64,000 nt of DNA, from contig OX421494.1 in assembly GCA_949126835.1 (NCBI GenBank), forward strand, positions 3,355,201 to 3,419,200, read 5' to 3'. This document shows positions 1 to 10,700 of the stretch, piece by piece. This DNA is from Anisus vortex (Eukaryota > Mollusca > Gastropoda > Planorbidae). The translations under genes were made by a program, and so were the position numbers. How positions within the stretch are numbered: the stretch's first letter is position 1; every line of letters begins with the position of its first letter. The notes below the pieces were generated by a model. It ran no database searches and had not been told where the DNA came from. It saw only the letters and a list, made by a program, of their open reading frames with translations.

Positions 1-326
1 AATCGGAACTGAGTTTATAACACTTTATATTAATACATATGCCTAAGTTAAATTCCACGGCGTTACCTTAAAAAAAGGGGGAGGGGAACAGGCCTGTATA
101 AGCTACAGATAAAAAATTCTATAAACTACAATGAACAGAAAGCTAAAGGGCCTACATCTAATAATTAAAATATTTTTTACTGAAGACTTTTAGGAAAGTA
201 ATTTAAAATAAATATTGCAATCGGCTAAAAAAAAGTTGCCCGTAGATTTAGCCTACAATTATTTTTTTTAAAGTAATATTAACCAAAATAAAATAAAAAT
301 GTTGAATAAAAAAAAGGTATAGACTA

Positions 327-400
327 ACTGGAGAATCGAGCCCGGGACGCCCGCATGACAGTCCGATACGTTATCCACTCAGCAAGCGAAGACACATCTC
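327..400 (-). repeat. tRNA-like SINE head
   Basis: On the minus strand GCTGAGTGGATAACG resembles a polymerase III A box and GGGCTCGATTCTC a B box, about 40 nt apart. The arms do not form a clean tRNA cloverleaf, so a tRNA-derived SINE fragment is more likely than a gene. Confidence 0.4.
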
Positions 401-502
401 TGAAGTGAAATCGCAAAAGCATAATATCAGACAGTAAGGTCACGTGTCTTCAAATTAACTAATAATATGATTGGTTGAACACACACAATTGTATCGTAGA
501 AA

Positions 503-513
503 ATGTATCGTAG
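503..513 (+). CDS. Candidate initiator micro-exon
   Basis: ATG TAT CGT AG followed by GTAAGC would give M-Y-R plus two bases of a Ser codon, exactly the phase that exon 1 at 556 needs. The intron would be only 42 nt, but it has a possible branch-point ATAAC and a pyrimidine tract ending in TTTTTCAG. Without splicing, the frame stops at once. The alternative is an initiator exon left of the window. The gap is only a few residues because the first cluster Cys falls at residue 45, close to C43 in bovine xanthine dehydrogenase. Confidence 0.35.
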
Positions 514-555
514 GTAAGCCTTTTGTTTTTAATATAACTTTCATTTGTTTTTCAG

Positions 556-608
556 TTTAAATGTGGATGCCAGCATACGGTTCACTATCAATGGAGAGAA
601 GCATATAG
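556..608 (+). CDS. AOX-like exon 1: start of first [2Fe-2S] domain
   Basis: Acceptor TTTTTCAG, donor GTATGT. It encodes residues 1-17, including the beta strand [10 protein letters not shown] that opens the ferredoxin-like domain of the family. The first base completes a codon from an upstream exon; it ends in phase 1. Confidence 0.85.
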
Positions 609-3600
609 GTATGTCAAATAGGATTCACATATTATGTTCATGAAACTACGACCACGGAAGAACGTAGGACGCAATAATCTTCTTTATAGAAGGAGCGTTT
701 GTAATATATAAGATAACATCCTTTGAAAAGCCTCATGACATTAAAAACAGTTTTATCAACATTTTTGTAAAAGATATACGTGAAACTGAAAAAAATACTA
801 AGTTAAGACTGTCACCCATTGCATTGCTAGCAAATTATTTACAATCTGCGCAGAGTGATTTTCCTCAGTCAGTGAAAGCTAGAACAGTGTCTTGCGTGTA
901 TTTATTTAATGCAGGCCTATAGCCCTTATCTACAAGCGTTTACCTTAAGTCAATATGTAACATAGCTTCAAAAATGTACGGTCGCTGTGTTGCGTTCAGT
1001 TGCACATAAAACTGTGCCACACTAGAACCGAGTCTAATACTAGGCCTAATTTTTCGCCTTATTTGTTTCCTAATTAATTATGGACAACCATTTTGTTTTT
1101 ATTAATAAAGAAATTTCATCTTAGAATTATTAGAACTACAACTGAATATTGGTGTAATTAATCTAGGCGAATTTATTTAATACAATTTTTATTGGCATGT
1201 AACTACAGCCACACACAATCATTAAATACTAATGGTTATTTATAAAGCGCCCCTATCCATGCTTACGAATCGTGCATGCTCAGTGTGCTCTTGGAATAAA
1301 TTGCAGTGGCAGTTGTATTGGTATGTAAGACACACATCCACTAGCTAAAGAGAAAGGTCTTTAAAGACGTGTATTGATTTTGTAATGGGAAAATAATTGA
1401 AGTAATCTAACCCTCAATTTAAATACATCAATTAAATCCAATTTTATTTTTTCAAAACAATCCTGCAGTTTGTGAGACAACCTTTATTTACAGTTATAAT
1501 TGCCAGGTGATGGAAAGATTCATTTAATATAAACACAAACAATTATTGGCCAAACAGAGTTAGCTTTTAAATCATTAACTTCAGTATCAGTCGCCTAGTT
1601 ACACTGATTATTTTATCAAACCAATCAATATGGCAGTCAGTCGCGTGGAAGTGGTAGAACTAAATGGCAATGGGAGCTGGGTTACCATATATTTATATGT
1701 TTTTTTTCGCGATCTTCCAGCACTATCTCTATCTTCTATAGTGGATTGCCTCTTCAACTCTGTTACTATCGGGTATGTTACACCGAGTTACTACTGGTGC
1801 TGGTCCAGAAGACCCCTGAGAAATTTTCGAAAAATCATGAGTTAGTCCAAACATGGGCGCCCGCAGAAAATTTTCTAGGGGGGGGGCAAAATATTTTTAG
1901 TAATGTTTTGATATAGTTTTAATTTACTGTGCATATTTGTATGATGAACGAACGGACAGAACACTGTAGTAATGAAGTGCATACTGTAGCAACAAATTTT
2001 TTATTAGCACATATATGTATATAATAGACGTAAACCATACCACAAACCTTACTTTAAACAAACAATATTACAACGTAAATTTAAAATAAAATGTATTCTT
2101 AATTCAAGAACTGGAGTCGTCTGTTATCGCTACCAAACATATCTCCGATTTTGTCCATAAAGTCTTTTTTGTTGCAGTTCACTTTGTCTCTGTGAACGCA
2201 CAACATGCACTACCTTGACAGACGTTCATCTGACATTGTAGATCTAAGCCATAGGTTTTAAACCTTTTTCGGCTCACCGCCCCCTTTTACACTTTTTCCG
2301 CTCACGCCTCCCAACTTAATGTTAATTAAACATATACAGGCCTATAGCACTATATCATGTAATTTCTGTAATTATTAATGTTTTAAATATAAACTCCTTA
2401 AATTGACAAAACAATTAATGAATGAAATGTTTATTTACAACTGTTTAACGTAAATTATTTTAATCCTCTAATAATTAAATCTTGTTATGAATACCACAAT
2501 GTTGAATGTATATAATGTATATAAAGACATAATAATAATCAGGAAAATTTGTTATATCACAAAACATAACTTTTTTCGGCATCACTATTGAATCAAACGT
2601 GGAAACATTTGTTAATTAAAGGGAGATAATTAATTCGTTTCATTTGAACTAATATTTCTGTATTTTTTTCTTTTATATAAAAAATTAATAGCTTACACTT
2701 TTAACATTAAAATGATTAAACTGTAAAAAATATTTGAAAATTATATAAATATTATATGACTAAATAATTTATATATATATTTTTAAGCACCACAATAACT
2801 ACTCAGTTTGTATGATTGCTACATATCTATACCTTTTAACGATTGCTTTGAAGTTAATTGAAAGTATTTTAAAGGATTCAAAACTAAGATCAATATCATT
2901 AATATTAACATGTGTTAGAGCGACAGTGAACGGTCAGCAGGGTTGACAGTCCGGTGAATCAACAATAGGACCAGCCGGCCGCACACCATATTTACTAAAT
3001 ACTAACCCCTACTTTATCGAAAAGTCATTGCGATTCCTTTTACTTATTAGTTGAATAACCCCGTTGAGAACCTATGATCTAAGCCATGTTTTTACACGAC
3101 GTAATGTGCTACCATACCTGCCTCACATCTAGGGGACAAACCTCCTCCAAGATCATTTCAATTCAGCTTGGAGCCTCGCAGCTCCAGTGTACATCCGCCA
3201 CCACGAGGAGGTACTGCATAGGACTTGTTGTGGAAAGGCTATATACTAGCCAGAGAGACTTACTAATTGCACACCTTTTACAGTTACACTGCTAGCCAGC
3301 GGTGACTGCTAGCATAGTGTTGTCACACTAGACGCGTCACACAGCCATTTAGCAGATTTCGTTACATTATATAAGAACAAAGGAGACCGCAGCGACTGCA
3401 AAAAGACAGAGGAATCTCCCTCTTGAGCATAGTTGGTAAGATCTTTGCAAGAGGCACTATCAAGGCTGCAGGTGCTGGCATCTAGAGTCTATCCAGAGTC
3501 TCAGTGCGGTTTCAGAAGCGGCAGATCCACTATAGACATGATCTCCTCCCTTCGACTGCTACAAGAGTGGTTCCGCGAGATGAACAAGCCATTATACATT

Positions 3601-6600
3601 GCTTTGATCTCACTAAATCATTTGATATGGTCAGCAGAAGTGGACTCCTCAAACTCCTGGCAAAAATAGGATTCCCTCTAAAACTGCTCTCTTTCATTGC
3701 CTGTTTTTTTTTTAAGAAAACCAGGTGCACAGTGAAGTTTAATCAGAGCCCTTTGAAGTCCGCAGCGGTGTTAAACAAGACTGCGTACTTGCACCCACCT
3801 TGTTTGGAATATTCTTCTCGTGTCTACTGCACTATGCTTATGGAGACTGCAACGAGGGTGTCTACCTTGACACAAGGAGATCTGGAAAGCTTTTCAATCT
3901 AAACAGGCTCTAAGCCAAAATCTCAAGCAGTGTGCTCCTAGATGGGGAGATTAATAGTAGAATAGCTAAAGCCATGGGCACGATGGCAAAATTTAAAAAA
4001 CGAGTCTGGATGAACTCACTGCTCACACGCTCCACTAAGTCACTAGTTTATCGAACATGCGTTCTGAGTACCCTGCTGTACGGCATTGAAACATGGAGCA
4101 CATATTCCTGGGAAGAGAGAAACCTGAACACCTTTCACCTCAGGTGTCTCAGACGCATTTTAGATATAAGATGGCAGGACAGGGTTTCAAACGCAGAGGT
4201 CCTACGAAGAGCAGAGTGTCAAGACATCCGCATTACTCTCAGTAACAGACGTCTCAGCTGGCTAGGTCATGTATGCCGAGCAGGGTGTCAAGACATCCGC
4301 ATTACTCTCAGTAACAGACGTCTCAGCTGGCTAGGTCATGTACGCCGAATGCCACTGGGTCGACTTCCACAGGACATTCTATATGGAACGTTAGCTTCGG
4401 TACAGAGACCTGCTGGACGTCTAAAACTGAGATTTTCGTATGTCTGCAAAAGAGATATAAAGAAATATGTGGTCCACTCCGCTACATTCAACTGTACGTC
4501 CAGGATTGGCCTTTTTAGCCACACGAGGGCCTGCTAAGGAAATGGAGACGTTAAATGCCGACGAATTTACTGAACGATTGCTCCACCGTACATGTTGTTG
4601 CTGGTAATGTTAGCAAAACTAGTAAGGCATTCCTGACAGCCGGATAAAACTTTGTAAAGGGTAACAAGTCGATGAAAGCATGGCTACTTTTGTATTATCG
4701 CGTTTTCCAAAAATCAAACTAACTCAAGGCTTCACTATCGAAATTATCAATGTGGTAGGCCTATACCTGATTAATCCCCACAGATAATGAGATCGATATG
4801 ACAATGGAAATAGTCACAGTTGTTACAATTAATTATAAATTTTTTAATTATTATTTTTTTCTCTTTTAGTAAAAAATTTTTTTTTATATATCAATCCAGG
4901 GGGGGGGGGGGGGGGGGCATTTTTCCAGGGGGGGGGGGGCAAGTGCCCCCCTTGCCCCCCCCCCCCCCCCCTGCGGGCGCCCATGAGTCCAAAGGGTCGG
5001 CTATCTTTTGATAATAGTGTGCCAACGTATGATCTCCAATTAGTTCAGCGCGACAAACAGCATACGGCTCCCTCTTTTCTTACAGACGCGACTTGCGCTG
5101 CCTTTCTGAGGGAAGGGGGAGGGGCGAGGGATAGATTTCTTCCGCGTGCCATTGAATATCTATCTGCGTGCCATGTATGGTACAGGTTTCTTAGGCTGCT
5201 GATCCCCGAGTTAGCAAACTTAGCACCCTTCTTCTTACTAAGTTTATTATTATTTGTACTACGATATATTTATATGTACTAGTTATGATATAAGTTTATA
5301 ATTTTGTATGTGTATCGTGTATCATTATCATTTAAGATGTTTAGTAAATGCTATTTCGAAATTTCTGTGTGATATTGCTATGCAATCGATATTAATGCTT
5401 CCTATTGCGTTTGTGTAGTCCAGGAGACATACCCTGCCGGCTTCACGCTGAACGACTACATCAGAGAAGTGGCCGGATTGAAGGGCACCAAAATCATGTG
5501 CCGGGAGGCTGGGTGCGGCTGTTGCGCTGTTACCGTGAGCTACGCCCCTGGAGGGGACAAAGTGGAGACCATGAGCATCAACTCAGTGAGTGTTTACATG
5601 GGGGTGCAGGAAGGCTGAGAAATTATTAGATGACAAGTTAATACAAGTATGTTGTTATCCCTTATATTATAGCACTAGAAAAAACAACCTCTCCAAGACA
5701 GGCCTGATAGTGCTGCATATAACTCAGAGTGAGAATCATCTTTGTGTCTTCATCTTTGTGTCTTCATCTTTGTGTCTTCATCTTTGTGTCTTCGTTTTCA
5801 GTGTCTGTGTCCACTGTACAGTGTCGATGGCTGGCAGGTCACGACTGTTGAAGGTATTGGGAGTCAGAAAGATGGATTTCATCCAATCCAGAAGCGGATC
5901 GCAGACTATAACGGAACACAGTGTGGATACTGCACACCTGGATTTGTTATGTCCATGTATGGGTAAGTAAATACACACCTGGATTTGTTATGTCCAGGAA
6001 TGGGTAAGTAAATATATCTGAATTACCTGCATGTTATAAGAAAACTCTAAAAAGCTCTATAGCTATCGACTAGCCAGCCATCTAGCTTAAGTTAATTAAG
6101 AACTTAAAGTTTATTCTCTCCCTGTACAGACTTCTCCACCAGAATTCCAAGCCAACACAGCAAGAGGTGGAGGATTCCTTTGATGGGCATGTGTGTCGAT
6201 GTACAGGCTATAGGTCCATCCTGGACGCCATGAAATCATTCGCTTCTGACTCTACGTCCCCGGGATCAAAATGTATTGATATTGAGGTAAATGAAATATA
6301 GTTTGATAATCATGTCAATCATGAGAAGTCTTTTTACTCTCACGTTTATATAGTCATTGTGTATAGTCATTGTGTATAGTCATTGAGTATAGTCATATAT
6401 CAGTCAATCTCTGGATGATCTTTCGAAGAACAAAATGTCTTGACAATGCTCTGCCAACTCTGTTGATCTTGTGCTGAAGTAATCATCTCATTCCGCTTAA
6501 GGCCAGAAATCTTTTTTTTTTGTTTCTTATCCAAAGCCAGCCTCGTTTTCTGATTAATATATATAAAATTTAAAAAAAAGAATGCTTATTGTAATTTTAA

Positions 6601-7671
6601 AATTAGAAGATCCCCTTTTGGGGGTCGCGATCTACAAGGCTCAGTTTTGTGGCATAGTCAGTTGTGTCTACACCAACCAGCTGGGCGGATTGATTAAAAG
6701 TCATTGCATAACCCGGGAGACTATTGAACTGCAAAAGAGCTGTCACCCTTATCCCTCTGATTGTGCTGTCCGCTGTTTGGGCTGTGGAAGACTGCTGGCT
6801 GTGAAATCATGGATGGCATCAAACAGCATTAAATTAAATCATGATAAGGCACAGTCAATTCTGAGTGGTTTTCGCGCATCTTCGGAATCCTAATCAATCA
6901 AAGTAGGTACCTTTACGGTCTACTTGTTCAAAACTGTTAGAGACCTTGGACTGTTTTAACGCGCTTGTTTCTTACAGCTACTTGCTCTTGGTAAACTATA
7001 GTCCTCAGCTTAACAAGAGAACAGCCAATGGTGTGACAGATTCTCTCATCCAGTCAAGACTGGATTACTGTAACAGTTGTCTGCGGGGTCTGCCTCAAAA
7101 GCAGCTTCAGAGACTACAGAAGGTACAGAACACTGCCGTACAGATTGTATCGCGGATAAAGGAACTCTGACGACGGACGACACCCTCCTACACCTGTGAA
7201 CTGAGTGCATTCGTTTTCCTCTCCGCTTCGTGATGGTCCCAGCTTGACCTTTGCTCTCAGTTGCCGAATCACCGGAAGAGTCTCATATTTCAATCTAGGC
7301 GACGGAGTGCACCCCTCTCGCGTTCCTCTCCTTTATTTGCCGCTCCTATTTGCTGAATCGACCCCGAACGTTTTAACTCGCAACTAAAATTTCTCCCAGT
7401 TTACTCTCAGCAAGTTACTAGACCAGCCGCAAAAATGTCAATTAACGAAGCTCTAATCGTCGCAGTGCAAAGTGCAAAAACGGCAAGCACTGTACGACAA
7501 AACAAGCGATAACTACTCGAACAGAGTTTTTATTGCTAAACAATGGCAAGAAATTGGCAAAGAAATTGGAACTGATGGTAAATGTGTACATTTTTATTTA
7601 TTTATAGCTTATCTGCCTCTTATTTGTCCCTTCACTATTCCTCCCTTCCTCTCTCTCTTTCTCTCTCTCTT

Positions 7672-7710
<39 letters not shown>

Positions 7711-10700
7711 AACATTGTCTGAAATAGTTCAAAGGAAACATGTGTCGTTTTGCCACGGCAAAGAGCCAGCATCTGATAGGAAGTACTGCATAAATTGTTG
7801 CCATATTTGCAGAGCACATTTTGTTGCCCGTTGCCTTCTTCTTTGAAGATTTTGAAAGTTTAGTAGTAGAGATCCTCGTGGCTGCCCGTGGTCTTCTTGC
7901 ATATTCTGAGTTGTGGTCACCAGTCTATGGGGCTCGTTATCGACAATGAAATTGTGAAGAACAGTGATTGTACCCCGGTTCTTGAAAAACTTTACTGGCT
8001 CAATGAGTTTAAGTGTAACCATCAGACACTTCTGTCACTTACCTACTGCTGGGTGGATAGCACTGCACCTTTTTATCTTCGAGAAATAATACTCGAGCAC
8101 GTAGTGTCAAAGGGACTGCACACCCAGTCTTTTCTACAAAGAAAAAAGTTCAAATAGAGGGCGCTCCATTGAATCTGTGGCGCCTAAACTATGAAACAAC
8201 TAGACCAGGGGTCAGCAACCTTTTGCTAACAATGTACCAAACTAGGATTGCTAAATCATTCAGCGTGCCAACAGCCTAAAAGTCAACCTGCTCTATTATT
8301 TTTTTTTTTTTGTTTTTATATGACAATGAATTTAACTCCTTAGCAAGACCAAGGCCAAAAGCAAAGGAGATTTATAGAGAAAATCGTTAAAGCGTCTTAT
8401 ATTTAATATAAAATTAACGAGTTTGTGATTATCATTTTTTTTTATTTGCATTTACATTAAATACACTAATTTATTACTAAACTTTCACATTCAATTGTAA
8501 TTAATGTCTAAAAATTATCATTAATTTGTTAATGAAGATGATAATCTAACACATGCAAAAATTTATTATATTTTGATCTCAGTTTAACTGGGAAGTATTT
8601 TTTTTTGTTTTTTTTTTCCAAAAATGTTTATTCATGAAAAATTGCATTTACATTACCAAAATTATTATTTTACACAGAGAAAAAAGGCATAGGAGACATT
8701 TATTGCATTTTTACAATTCCAAAGAGATAGAAGACAGCAGTAGTTTAATGTGATTATTATGCTATATAAGCTCCTGTAATTATCGTTTAGCGGAATAGAT
8801 AAGTTGTAATCATACAAACTGGGTAGTTCATAAAATTTTGAAAATATACATATACATTCTTTAGTCATATAATACTTATGTAATTTTCAAATTTCTTTTT
8901 ACAGTTTTATCATTTCAAAGTTATAAATTGTAAGCCATTTATTGTTTTATAAAAGAAAAGAAAAAGAAACATATTAGAAATATTAGCTCAAATAAAACGG
9001 GTTACTTATCTCCCTTTTATTTAAAAAATTGTCCACATTTCAAGACATTTGATTCAATAGTGATGCCAAACCAGTGGCGTAGCCAGGTTTTGAAACTAGG
9101 GGGAGCGAAATTTTAGGAAAAAGGTCCCACTTTTAGCAATTTTTCCACATTAATAGAATTACGAAGAATTTGTACGTATCAAGTGTTATAAGTTATAATA
9201 ATATCTTGTGCCTCAGGATACGCACACTGTATAATAGTGTATTTTTTATTTAACCATTCACGATTCTTTTTCTAGCAGCTAATAGTGATGGGAATTTCTG
9301 CAAAATTGATTGCATCTATATACTGCTCATTTTCGGGATGAACATCTAGTATCGAAAAGTATCTATAGAATCAACGCAAATGCTCTATAGCAGGGGTCGG
9401 CAACCTAAGTCGCGCGTGCCAGACTTTGCATGGAGAAAAAAAATGCCGTTATTGAATGAGGAGAACTGACTGTTTAAGTATGACTTGGAGACACATTTTA
9501 ATGAGTTAAACTTCCATTTACAAGACTGGGTCCAAAAGCACTTGGAGTGTTGGGCAACTGGAATGAATTTGCATTGAAACTGGGCATATCTTTACGTGAA
9601 ATCAATTTCAAAACATTTAACTCTTTCCCCAATTTAAGGCAAATTAAGATAGATGAGCATTTTCAGAAGTACACTAGTTATATGAAAACTAGGGTTTGGT
9701 ATCACTAGCATCAAATTTGGAGAAATTACTTGAAGGGAGATAATTAACCCGTTTTCTTAATAACATTAATATTTCTAATGTTTCTTTTTTTGTTTCCTTT
9801 AAAAAAAATAATGTTTCGAGTTTATAACTCCAAAATGATTAAATTACACAAGATAGTTGAAAATTATATAAATGTTTTATGACCAAAGAAAGTACATGTA
9901 CAATTTTAAACATTAAAATAACTACCCAGTTTGTATAATTATTATGTATCTAAATTAAATATTTATCTGATTGTGTTCCTTTCGGAATCTAAATAATATG
10001 TTGGAGTAAATCCTTGTGTTAGTTATCCTGAGATCAAACATTATAAAAATTTTGTTATATCTATTACTATTATTATTTTTTGACAACTAAATTCAAATGT
10101 TGATAACTGTTAATGTGTAAGTTGAGTAATGAAATTTTGTATTTAGCTACGAATGGATTTATTTTAAAAGCTGATAATAACAAACAGGTTTATTTTTTTA
10201 TTAAATATAAAACGCTTCAAGGATTTTCTCTATAACGCTTCTTTTCTTTTCGTCTTGGTCTTGCTACGGCACTAAATAAATTGTCTTATAAAAATAATAT
10301 AGTTGATCAGTTTGACTTTCACGCTGTTGGCACGCTGAATGATTCAAAATGATTGTAATGAATTAAATTATTGAAATGCAATTTAAAGAAAAAAATTAGA
10401 AACAACATAAATTGTGCTTCGTGGCTTGTTAAAATTATTAATTAATTTTTTTTTCCCGAAAAGGCCCTTATTCTTCGAAAATGGTCGTAGGGGGAGCGGC
10501 CGCTCCCCCTGCTCCCCCCCCCCCCCCTGGCTACGCTACTGTGCCAAACAAGTTATCTTTTGTACCATAACAAATATTAGGCAACTAATTATTATTTCTT
10601 TATATAAATCCAACATTATGGTATTCATTACAAGATTTAATTATTAGAGGATTAAATTGGTTTACGTTAAACAGTTGTAAATAAACATCTCCTACATTAA

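Larger units (their letters stand above)
1852..4985. mobile_element. TIR element with 8-bp target duplication, no transposase seen
   Basis: Perfect 15-bp terminal inverted repeats CATGGGCGCCCGCAG / CTGCGGGCGCCCATG are flanked by AGTCCAAA on both sides (1844-1851 and 4986-4993). G- and C-runs lie just inside both ends. The 8-bp duplication points to the hAT or P superfamilies. Much of the interior is later insertions: a hAT MITE (2250-3076) and LINE reverse-transcriptase debris. Confidence 0.8.
1839..5215. mobile_element. Short hAT-type MITE split by a later insertion
   Basis: Terminal GGGTCGGCTATCTTTTGATA (from 4994) and the right end GGCTGCTGATCCCC (to 5207) match the hAT-like family seen at 54767. 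Left flank GAGTTAGT (1839-1846) and right flank GAGTTAGC (5208-5215) look like an 8-bp target duplication with one change. The 3.1-kb element at 1852-4985 sits inside its left terminus. Confidence 0.6.
6770..8158 (+). mobile_element. L2/CR1-like LINE fragment, interrupted
   Basis: The LINE RT C-terminal region is readable as [19 protein letters not shown] near 6802-6860, then [18 protein letters not shown] and [15 protein letters not shown] to about 7165. It resumes as [14 protein letters not shown] and [14 protein letters not shown] at about 7968-8095. The interval 7200-7950 is unrelated and carries the MADF exon and a CT microsatellite, so it is probably an insertion. Confidence 0.7.

Noticed and set aside
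7740..8010. PIF/Harbinger nuclease C-terminus on the minus strand ([29 protein letters not shown])
   Set aside because: Tempting beside the MADF exon, but its first part lies in the LINE sequence that resumes near 7958 on the other strand.
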